DNA of 13,031 nt from an uncultured Collinsella sp. (GTDB lineage Bacteria; Actinomycetota; Coriobacteriia; Coriobacteriales; Coriobacteriaceae). Of the stretch, positions 7,603 to 13,031 are shown piece by piece. How positions within the stretch are numbered: the first letter of the stretch is position 1; each line of letters starts with the position of its first letter. The notes beneath the pieces were generated by a model. The model was not told where the DNA came from, did not search any database, and saw nothing but the letters and a program-made list of their open reading frames with translations. Made by a program: the position numbers and the translations under genes. The DNA is taken from assembly GCA_900541025.1 (NCBI GenBank), contig UQIL01000039.1:1-13031 (forward strand), read 5' to 3'.

Positions 7603-9038
7603 TACATACCCTCGTCGGTAGACATGCTGCCCGAATCCGCGCCGTAGCCGCCGTCAGCCGTTGCGTCCGGTCCGGTGTCCATGACGAGGGTGTCGCCATC
7701 GCGCAGCTTGGTAACCGGCACGTTGTGGTTGATCTCGTTGCCCTGGTCGTCGCGCTTGACCTGTGTCTTGCCGACTACGGCTTCGTTGTCGTTTTGCGTC
7801 ACGACGGTCACCTTCACGCGACGGGTTTGCTTGCCCTCGTCATCAGTCGCCACGTTGACGTAATAGTGTTCGCCGTCTTCGGTCATGAGCGCCATCGTCG
7901 GCACCATCACCACGTCGTCGAGCTGCTCGGTCACCACCGATACCTCGGCCGTCATGCCCGGCTTCAGGCGCGCGTCGGGCGCCTCGATGAGAATGTCGAC
8001 GTTAAAGGTTACGCTGCCGCCGCCACCGTTGGCGGCGTCGGAGTTTGCCACCGACGCGATAGCCGTGACGGTGCCCTGGCTCACGATATCGGGAAACGCA
8101 GGATACGTGACGTTGGCGCTCTGCCCAACGGCGATCTTGGCGATGTCCTTTTCGCCCACCTGCACGGTCACCTTCATCTTGGACAGGTCGGCGATCTGCA
8201 TGCACTGCTTGCCGCCGCTCGTATCGCTTTCGCCCATGATCATGCCGCCTGTAACCGTGGCGCCCACTTTGGCATTGAGCTCCACGATGCTACCCGAGCT
8301 CGGGGCCGTGACCGTGCGACTGGAGACCTTGGCGTTCGCCTGGTCGAGGTTTGCCTGGGCTGATGCGAGGCTGCGCTGCGCGGCCGATACGGCGTTCGTG
8401 TCCGCTGATGCGGCGGAGACGCCAGCCGCTGCGGAAGCTCCCTCGACGTCCGTCGTTGGGGTGGCCTGCGCGGCAGCTGAGGCTTTCTGCGCGTTGGCGA
8501 GGTCTTCCTGAGCGGCTGCAACTGCACGTTGCGCCTCGGCAACGTTGCGATCGAGCTCGTCGTTTTTAATGGTCATAAGCACGTCGCCCTCGTTGACGGA
8601 TTGGCCTGCCTGCACGTTGATCGAATCGACCGTACCGTCGACAGAAGGGGAGACCACTGAGGACGAAATGGGTTTGAGCTGGCCTTTCGCCTCGACCGTT
8701 GTGGTAAACGTGCCCTCGGTCACCATGTCGGTCACCGGCCCGTTGTTGCCTGCGGGCCGTGCGTTGATGGCTAAGGTCACGACAACGGCGATGAGCACAA
8801 TGGCGGCCACGACGCCGGCCGCAATGCCGCGTCGGATGAGCTTTTTGCGTCGACGTTCGGCACGTTTTGCCTTGAGCTTGGCGTATGCCTCTTCATCGGA
8901 AATCTCGGCCGCATCGTTCGCGCGTCCGTTCTGCTTATCGGCATGTACGTTTGTAATCAGAGGAATCGTTTCGGTGGCACCTTCGGGCGTGTGCTCGGTA
9001 TCATCCGGGCCCGGGGTAATGGTGGGGACATTCGGCAT
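7602..9038 (-). CDS. Periplasmic-adaptor-like membrane fusion protein (HlyD/MacA/YknX family)
   Basis: Accessory subunit of the ABC exporter, 478 residues from the ATG at 9038. That start is chosen because AAAGGAG lies 5 bases upstream. An in-frame ATG at 9101 would begin within the upstream hairpin and has no ribosome site. The N-terminus is a charged cytoplasmic stretch of about 70 residues (KAKRAERRRKKLIRRG at 56-71) followed by one membrane anchor (about 72-92). The first half of a biotinyl/lipoyl-like fold is at 128-160 (SPSVDGTVDSINVQAGQSV), then an Ala/Gln-rich coiled-coil hairpin (161-237), then the second lipoyl half (TAPSSGSIVELNAKVGATV, 244-262). Beta-barrel and membrane-proximal domains complete it. 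The hairpin contains a Thr/Ser/Ala-rich interruption (about 190-215). In Gram-positives such proteins pair with YknYZ-like ABC units. Confidence 0.9.
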   Translation of the reverse strand: MPNVPTITPGPDDTEHTPEGATETIPLITNVHADKQNGRANDAAEISDEEAYAKLKAKRAERRRKKLIRRGIAAGVVAAIVLIAVVVTLAINARPAGNNGPVTDMVTEGTFTTTVEAKGQLKPISSSVVSPSVDGTVDSINVQAGQSVNEGDVLMTIKNDELDRNVAEAQRAVAAAQEDLANAQKASAAAQATPTTDVEGASAAAGVSAASADTNAVSAAQRSLASAQANLDQANAKVSSRTVTAPSSGSIVELNAKVGATVTGGMIMGESDTSGGKQCMQIADLSKMKVTVQVGEKDIAKIAVGQSANVTYPAFPDIVSQGTVTAIASVANSDAANGGGGSVTFNVDILIEAPDARLKPGMTAEVSVVTEQLDDVVMVPTMALMTEDGEHYYVNVATDDEGKQTRRVKVTVVTQNDNEAVVGKTQVKRDDQGNEINHNVPVTKLRDGDTLVMDTGPDATADGGYGADSGSMSTDEGM

Positions 9039-9043
9039 AGCGT

Positions 9044-9050
9044 CTCCTTT
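9044..9050 (-). promoter_or_regulatory. Ribosome binding site of the membrane fusion protein gene
   Basis: On the minus strand AAAGGAG is followed by ACGCT and then ATG at 9038. This decides the start against the longer frame that begins at 9101. Confidence 0.7.
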
Positions 9051-9068
9051 ATAGAAAGAACCTCGATA

Positions 9069-9102
9069 ATTATATGCGCCCACCGGTTGGGGCGGGCGCA
9101 TA
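9069..9102 (-). promoter_or_regulatory. Palindrome overlapping a -10-like box, upstream of the ABC exporter operon
   Basis: TATGCGCCC (9073-9081) and GGGCGCATA (9094-9102) are perfect 9-bp inverted copies around a 12-base spacer. On the minus strand the second half runs directly into TATAAT (9069-9074), about 31 bases before the start codon, as expected for a -10 box. No good -35 hexamer is found 16-18 bases upstream. The palindrome could be a terminator for the L,D-transpeptidase gene, although its downstream sequence is ATTAT-like rather than a T-run. It could also be an operator covering the promoter of the exporter operon, or both. Confidence 0.4.
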
Positions 9103-9170
9103 GGACGGTTTCTTTCGGAACTGTTAGATTGGTCGCAGCGGTTCCATGTTGTAGGAATGCGCGCGTTGCA

Positions 9171-10886
9171 CTACGAGTGGACAACCACGCACAGACCGAC
9201 TTTGATGCAGTCGTGAAGTGCCTTGGCGTCGGCCAGGCGCAGGTTGATGCAACCGTGGCTGCCGCACCATTTGTACGACTCGGCGTTATCGAAGCTCTTG
9301 TCGTTTTGCCATGTAGCGTCGTGGAAGCCGATCATGTTGCCCTCAAATGGCATCCAGTAGCTCACCGGGCTCTCGTATTTGGGCTTACCGGTCTCGGGGT
9401 CCTTGGCTCCGATCAGGGTGCTGCCGCCGTCGTTGCTGTTGATTTGCCACACGCCCTCGGGGGTGGCGTCTTCGCCCGGTTTGCCGGAAATAAAGTTGGC
9501 CTCCCAAACGATATTACCGTTCTCGTCATAGTAGCGCGCGTGCTGCTCGGACAGGTCGACGTCGATGTATGCCTTCCAGTCGGGCTCTCCCTTTGCGGTA
9601 AAGGTGTCGGCCTTCTGGGAGTACTTGATCTCGATTTCGCCGGTCTGCTTGTTGCTAATGGCGTCCTCGACCTGCTTGGCGAGCGAGCTGCTGTCGATGG
9701 ACCAACCAAAGTCGCCGCCTTCGACGGCGCACTGCTTGCCATCGGCGCGCGTCCACCAGCGAGTGGAGCCCACGGTATTAAAGCCGTTGGCGAGCTCGGC
9801 TGCCCAGCTACTGATCTGCGAAGTATCGAGCGTGGGGTTGGCGGGATCGGCTAAGCTGATCCACTGCAACACGGAGCTGCCATCAACCTTGCCGGCATCC
9901 TCGCCGTTGAGCTTGAGGGTCACGTTGACGCCCAGGAAGTTGTTGGCGGCATCGCATGCGGCCTGAATCTGATCATCGGTCAGCGTTCCATTGAGCGGCT
10001 CATAGGCATCGTTGCCGAGCTTGGAAAGATCTACGGTCTCGGCCAGCGAGGCAAGCTCGAGCTCGGCATATTTAATGACATGCTCGCGGTTGAGTTTTTC
10101 GTTGGAGCGCGCCTTCTCGACGGTAAACTTGCCCGCTTGCTCGTCATAGGAGCTTGATGCCTCGAACGTGCCCGAGCGGCCCTCGTTGAAGTCATCGATG
10201 GCGGCCCCCAGGTCCTCCTCAAATTGCTTTTGATCAAAGGCATCGGAGAGCATGGAAAGGTCGACATCCTGATCCAAATCGACCTCGTCGGAAGTGATGG
10301 TGGTTTTGGTCTTGCCGCCAAAGGATTCAACGAGGCGGACGGGCCACATAAAGAACTCGTTATGGCTAATGATCTCTTTTGCGGCGGCTTCACCGTCGAC
10401 GATGGGTTCATCGGACTCGGGCTGATAGGTCCAGCTAAAGTCATCGCCCGTGACGGTGAGCTTGTAGTGCTTCCATGCCGAGTTGACCTTGGTGGCGGCA
10501 GACGAGGCGTTGGAGAACGAGACATCCACGCCGGCGATGGTTGTGTTGGGGTAGGCGACCTGAGAGAATGCTACAACACCAACGATGTAGACGATGGCGA
10601 TAAGACCCAGGACGACAAATAGCGTCGTCTTCTTACCGGACTTTTTGTTGTCGGCGGGCTTACCTACGGGGCCGCGGTCTCCTCGAGCATGCGAGGGGGC
10701 CTGCTTGGGAGCGTTGCCGTTTCCTTGACGCTGCTGACGCTGCTGGTTTGGGCGCGGCGAGGCGTTTGCTGCACCACGCTGCTGACCGTGACTCGGCGCG
10801 ATGGGACGCGGCGACTGAACGCCGCCGGTGTGCCTGCTCGGCTGCTGCGGATCGGGAATCAGTTGAGTTCGGTCGTTTTGCGACAT
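9171..10886 (-). CDS. Membrane-anchored L,D-transpeptidase (YkuD domain with peptidoglycan-binding-4-like region)
   Basis: Cell-wall enzyme expected to form 3-3 peptide cross-links or attach molecules to peptidoglycan outside the membrane, 571 residues. Residues 1-87 are a Gln/Pro/Arg-rich, low-complexity cytoplasmic tail, and one membrane helix spans about 88-108. Residues 110-430 form an extracytoplasmic module resembling the VanW-associated/PG_binding_4 region that often precedes YkuD in Gram-positives (PNTTIAGVDVS near 113, a feature of that family). The catalytic YkuD domain is at about 438-571, with IGFHDATW (His522) and CGSHGCINLRLADA carrying the nucleophile Cys546 and His544. The ATG at 10886 has AAGGA about 10 bases upstream and a TATAAT box further up. 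It is transcribed toward the ABC exporter genes across a 132-base gap containing a palindrome, so it is probably a separate unit. Confidence 0.92.
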   Translation of the reverse strand: MSQNDRTQLIPDPQQPSRHTGGVQSPRPIAPSHGQQRGAANASPRPNQQRQQRQGNGNAPKQAPSHARGDRGPVGKPADNKKSGKKTTLFVVLGLIAIVYIVGVVAFSQVAYPNTTIAGVDVSFSNASSAATKVNSAWKHYKLTVTGDDFSWTYQPESDEPIVDGEAAAKEIISHNEFFMWPVRLVESFGGKTKTTITSDEVDLDQDVDLSMLSDAFDQKQFEEDLGAAIDDFNEGRSGTFEASSSYDEQAGKFTVEKARSNEKLNREHVIKYAELELASLAETVDLSKLGNDAYEPLNGTLTDDQIQAACDAANNFLGVNVTLKLNGEDAGKVDGSSVLQWISLADPANPTLDTSQISSWAAELANGFNTVGSTRWWTRADGKQCAVEGGDFGWSIDSSSLAKQVEDAISNKQTGEIEIKYSQKADTFTAKGEPDWKAYIDVDLSEQHARYYDENGNIVWEANFISGKPGEDATPEGVWQINSNDGGSTLIGAKDPETGKPKYESPVSYWMPFEGNMIGFHDATWQNDKSFDNAESYKWCGSHGCINLRLADAKALHDCIKVGLCVVVHS

Positions 10887-10943
10887 CGTATCTATATCCT
10901 TCGAGTTTCGCCTTGCGGCTCATCGTGTTTTTACTGGGCTTGC

Positions 10944-10949
10944 ATTATA
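10944..10949 (-). promoter_or_regulatory. -10 box of the L,D-transpeptidase promoter
   Basis: The minus strand reads TATAAT here, a perfect match to the sigma-70-type -10 hexamer. It gives a 5' untranslated region of about 50 bases before the ATG at 10886. It lies just downstream of the serine dehydratase terminator, where a promoter is expected. No good -35 match (best ACCACA at 17 bases) is visible, so an activator or a permissive sigma factor is possible. Confidence 0.5.
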
Positions 10950-10990
10950 GCGATTGCCCTGCTGTTTGTGGTACGGAAACGGTGGCATTC

Positions 10991-11019
10991 AAAAGAGGTG
11001 GGACATTTGTCCCACCTTT
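10991..11019 (-). terminator. Rho-independent terminator of the serine dehydratase gene
   Basis: On the minus strand GGTGGGACA pairs perfectly with TGTCCCACC (11016-11008 with 11005-10997) over a 2-base loop. In practice this is an 8-bp stem with a 4-base loop. It is followed by TCTTTT and preceded by AAA. It begins 20 bases after the dehydratase stop codon at 11036. There are no leftward genes between, so the assignment is good. Confidence 0.8.
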
Positions 11020-11035
11020 GAGTCGTTCTTTGCCG

Positions 11036-12643
11036 CTATCCGCACACACCGCATTTTGCACAGGCCGAAAGTGCGGCCGGAGCCTGCGCGATGCCACCCT
11101 TTGCCGTCTCGCGCAGCGTGGCCGGTAAAGCGTGGCCCACCGAGAGCATGACGTGTGCCATCTGGTCAAACGGTACCAGGCTCTTAATGCCGGCGAGGGC
11201 GAGTTGTGCCGAGCTAAAGGCCGCTGCTACGCCGATGGCGTTGCGGTTTTGGCAGGGCACCTCCACGAGGCCACCGACGGGGTCACAAACGAGGCCCAGC
11301 AGGTTACTCAGCGCGATGGAACTGGCGTCGAGCGCCTGCTCGGGCGTGCCGCCGAGCATCTGCACCAGCGCGGCGGCCGCCATGGCGGCGGCGCTTCCCA
11401 CCTCGGCCTGACAGCCGCCCTCAGCGCCGGCGACGCAGGCACTCGTGGTGAGGTTGAGGCCGATGGCGGCTGCGCAGTAGAGCGCGTCCATGACCTGCTC
11501 GTCGTCGAGCTGAAGGTGATCGGCGAGCGCCAACACGCAGCCGGGCACGACACCCGCGGAGCCTGCCGTGGGGGCGGCGACGATCACTCCCATCGTGGCG
11601 GAGCGCTCGAGCACGGCCATCGCGCGGGCCACGGCTTCGGTCTGGACGGGGCCCATCAGGCTTTCACTCAAATCGTTGCGGCCGGTGGCTTCGACAAGCT
11701 TGGCCTCGCCGCCGATAAGTCCGCCGAGCGAACGCTGCGGATTGGCGATGGGGGCCGTGGTCTCCTCGCGCATGACGTCGAGCACGCGGCGCATAGCAGC
11801 GACGGCGTGGGCCTCGCCGGTCAGACGCGCCTCGCGAACGGCCATGACGGCGCCAATGCTGAGCCCCAGTTCCTCGCACGCATCGAGCAGCTGCTCGCCG
11901 TCGTCGAAGATTTCCTTGGCCGAGACGCCGGGAGAGAGCGACGAGGCAGACCCGGGGAGCTCGATAAAGGTCGCGTAATCGATATTGTCGAGCTTGCGTA
12001 GCATGGGGTCGACGGTGTCGTCGGGCGCGCCGTCGGTCTCAAAGACGGAGTAGGCCTGGCCGCCCACTTCGGTGCGGTAGGTGCGGCAGAAGGCGATGTT
12101 TACGTGGGCGTAGGCGAGCAGGTTGGTGAGCGCGGCGAGTACACCGGGGACGTCCTTGTGCGCCACGAAGAGCGTGGAATACATGCCCGAGATGTCGACG
12201 CCGACGCCGTTAATGCGGCTGATGCGCATCTTGCCGCCGCCCAGGCTCTCGCCGCGGACCTGTGCCGTGGCGCCCGTGTCGTCGACCATGTCGATGTCGA
12301 CGGTGTTGGGGTGGATGGAGGCGTCGTCGCCCTTGATGTCGAAGTGATATTCGAGTCCCTGCTCGCGTGCGAGGTCGAAGGCCTGCTTGATGTTCTCGTC
12401 GTCGGTATCGAGGCCCAGGATGCCCGCGACGAGCGCGCGGTCGGTGCCGTGGCCGCGGTAGGTGTGGGCGAAGGAGTTCCACAGGCCAAAGGTGACCTTG
12501 GTGATGCGGCCTTCCAGCAGGCTGGCGGCAACTTGGGCGCAGCGCAGGGCGCCGGCGGTGTGCGATGAGCTGGGGCCGACCATGACGGGGCCCAAGATCT
12601 CGAATGCCGAGGTCGTAGCTAGTGTTTGCGGCTTGCCTGCCAT
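11036..12643 (-). CDS. sdaA: Iron-sulfur L-serine dehydratase, single-chain beta-ACT-alpha form
   Basis: Cytoplasmic [4Fe-4S] enzyme that deaminates L-serine to pyruvate and ammonia, feeding serine into fermentation. The ATG at 12643 has AGGAG 5 bases upstream and gives 535 residues, close to the sum of the separate Bacillus beta and alpha subunits. An upstream extension to 12886 runs through a repeat and is rejected. The beta domain opens with FEILGPVMVGPSSSHTAGA (14-32). An ACT-like regulatory domain is at about 156-206 (FVAHKDVPGVLAALTNLL, GGQAYSVFETD). The alpha domain (about 245-520) has AAPTAGSAGVVPG (356-368), SACVAGAEGGCQAEVGSA (401-418), GLVCDPVGGLVEVPCQNRNA and LPATLRETAKGG. Cys411, Cys453 and Cys464 have the same spacings (42 and 11) as the three cluster ligands reported for the Legionella enzyme (recalled). 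The C-terminus ends in ACAKCGVCG, an unusual cysteine cluster. In E. coli sdaA also names a single-chain form. Confidence 0.94.
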   Translation of the reverse strand: MAGKPQTLATTSAFEILGPVMVGPSSSHTAGALRCAQVAASLLEGRITKVTFGLWNSFAHTYRGHGTDRALVAGILGLDTDDENIKQAFDLAREQGLEYHFDIKGDDASIHPNTVDIDMVDDTGATAQVRGESLGGGKMRISRINGVGVDISGMYSTLFVAHKDVPGVLAALTNLLAYAHVNIAFCRTYRTEVGGQAYSVFETDGAPDDTVDPMLRKLDNIDYATFIELPGSASSLSPGVSAKEIFDDGEQLLDACEELGLSIGAVMAVREARLTGEAHAVAAMRRVLDVMREETTAPIANPQRSLGGLIGGEAKLVEATGRNDLSESLMGPVQTEAVARAMAVLERSATMGVIVAAPTAGSAGVVPGCVLALADHLQLDDEQVMDALYCAAAIGLNLTTSACVAGAEGGCQAEVGSAAAMAAAALVQMLGGTPEQALDASSIALSNLLGLVCDPVGGLVEVPCQNRNAIGVAAAFSSAQLALAGIKSLVPFDQMAHVMLSVGHALPATLRETAKGGIAQAPAALSACAKCGVCG

Positions 12644-12648
12644 ATGCG

Positions 12649-12653
12649 CTCCT
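12649..12653 (-). promoter_or_regulatory. Ribosome binding site of the serine dehydratase gene
   Basis: AGGAG on the minus strand, 5 bases before the ATG at 12643. It supports this start over any in-frame codon further upstream, where no comparable site is seen. Confidence 0.7.
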
Positions 12654-12675
12654 GTTCTATCCCATCGTCCCGAGG

Positions 12676-12698
12676 GGCGGGGCATACTCTGTCCCGCC
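12676..12698. repeat. Small GC-rich hairpin upstream of the serine dehydratase gene
   Basis: GGCGGGGC (12676-12683) can pair with GTCCCGCC (12691-12698), giving 8 bp with one G-U pair and a 7-base loop. It abuts the outer end of the 121-bp inverted-repeat element and falls in the probable 5' untranslated region of the serine dehydratase mRNA. No T-run follows on the minus strand, so termination is unlikely. A role in mRNA structure is possible, or it may be part of the larger element. Confidence 0.4.
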
Positions 12699-12819
12699 GT
12701 TCCGAGGGCTTTAGTATTTGGTCGCCTGCTCGGACAGTCCTGCTCGCACGGAGGCCACATTAAGTGGCCTCCGGCTCGTGCGGAACTCGCGATCGACCAA
12801 ATACTAAAGCCCTCGGAAC
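12699..12819. repeat. 121-bp element with perfect 26-bp inverted ends and nested hairpin
   Basis: The left arm (12699-12724, beginning GTTCCGAGGGCTTTAG) and the right arm (12794-12819) are perfect 26-base inverted copies. The 69-base interior holds a second perfect hairpin, CGGAGGCCAC (12749-12758) with GTGGCCTCCG (12764-12773) around ATTAA. It also holds a direct repeat of CCTGCTCG (12725 and 12739). The size and architecture fit a MITE-like non-autonomous element. No transposase is present, no target duplication was established, and only one copy is in the window. It lies 56 bases upstream of the serine dehydratase start, so if transcribed it would form a long structured leader. Confidence 0.7.
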
Positions 12820-13031
12820 TTAGGATACATGGTAGGGGCACGCTTGCTGCAAAATTCATCAGCTGGGAACCTATTCTGCGTCCCATGTCGACTCATCTTC
12901 ACCACCGGTTAATAAAAAAGAGGTACCGGTTGTTCCGGTACCTCTTTTTGGCGTGTTTCTATTTGGCTTTGGCTTTGGCTCTGTTAGACCAGGATTGACA
13001 TACATGTGTCCCCACGGTGCCATATCGTTGA
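12820..13031. other. Non-coding stretch and right window edge
   Basis: With the region from 12644 onward this forms 388 bp without a convincing gene. Apart from the terminator it contains three tandem copies of TTTGGC (12962-12979). On the minus strand, one frame from the edge stays open to a TAG at 12959-12961, ten bases before the terminator, and ends in the residues NRAKAKAK. A second frame ends at TAA 12984-12986 as HRGDTCMSILV. Either could be the C-terminus of a gene outside the window, but the third-position base use is not clearly coding, so I do not call a CDS. No convincing promoter for the serine dehydratase gene was found here; the best candidate is a weak TTGCAG...TATCCT pair with 19-base spacing on the minus strand. 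Confidence 0.4.
12914..12949. terminator. Strong bidirectional Rho-independent terminator
   Basis: AAAAAGAGGTACCGG (12915-12929) and CCGGTACCTCTTTTT (12935-12949) pair perfectly over 15 positions around a TTGTT loop. This gives a T-run on both strands (T5 on plus, T6 on minus). No rightward gene ends before it, so it most likely terminates a leftward gene beyond the right edge and isolates the serine dehydratase gene from it. Confidence 0.85.

Noticed and set aside
9039..9101. 21-residue longer start of the membrane fusion protein
   Set aside because: It would place the -10-like box and the ribosome site inside the coding region. The ATG at 9038 has AAAGGAG at correct spacing.
12644..12886. 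81-residue N-terminal extension of the serine dehydratase
   Set aside because: The frame is open only because it crosses the GC-rich inverted-repeat element. It has no ribosome site, and the beta-domain motif begins normally after the ATG at 12643, which has AGGAG upstream.
12462..12998. 178-codon plus-strand frame across the serine dehydratase start, the repeat and the terminator
   Set aside because: It is composed of antisense to a real gene, the palindromic element and a terminator hairpin, and has no coding character.
1..13031. CRISPR arrays, tRNA or rRNA genes, phage genes, toxin-antitoxin pairs or defence systems
   Set aside because: I looked for regularly spaced repeats, cloverleaf-like sequences and relevant protein motifs and saw none. 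The coding content is fully explained by B12 synthesis, an ABC exporter, a cell-wall enzyme and serine catabolism, so no new multi-gene system is claimed.

Overview
The window suggests a high-GC, gut-type anaerobic actinobacterium, most likely class Coriobacteriia (Collinsella/Olsenella/Eggerthella-like). This is an inference from GC content, AGGAG-type ribosome sites, tightly overlapping genes and gene content. No rRNA or other marker gene is present to settle it.

Left part (1-5508, + strand): the distal end of a cobalamin (vitamin B12) biosynthesis operon of six genes that touch or overlap by a few bases: cbiB (its 5' end lies outside the window), cobD, cbiP, cobA/btuR, cbiC and cbiJ. They cover ring-contraction-stage and reduction steps (CbiC, CbiJ), corrin adenosylation (CobA), amidation (CbiP), and making and attaching the aminopropanol arm (CobD, CbiB). 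A GC-rich hairpin over the last stop codon probably ends the transcript.

Junction (5509-5617): a short convergent intergenic region with a 69-bp palindromic element. Base composition also changes here. By eye, the cobalamin side is near 70% GC with strong G/C in third codon positions, and the right side is nearer 55-65%.

Right part (5618-12643, all - strand), in order of transcription: a single-chain iron-sulfur L-serine dehydratase (beta + ACT + alpha domains) with its own terminator; a membrane-anchored L,D-transpeptidase with its own -10 box; then a MacAB/YknXYZ-type export operon of membrane fusion protein, ATPase and FtsX-like permease, joined by 1- and 4-base overlaps. The cell-wall transpeptidase and the exporter are both envelope functions, but nothing shows that they work together.

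Right edge (12644-13031): 388 bp without a convincing gene. It holds a small hairpin, a 121-bp element with perfect 26-bp inverted arms and a nested hairpin, and a strong bidirectional terminator that probably ends a leftward gene outside the window. All the proteins belong to known families. The least explained parts are the palindromic intergenic elements, the composition boundary and the cysteine-rich tail of the serine dehydratase.
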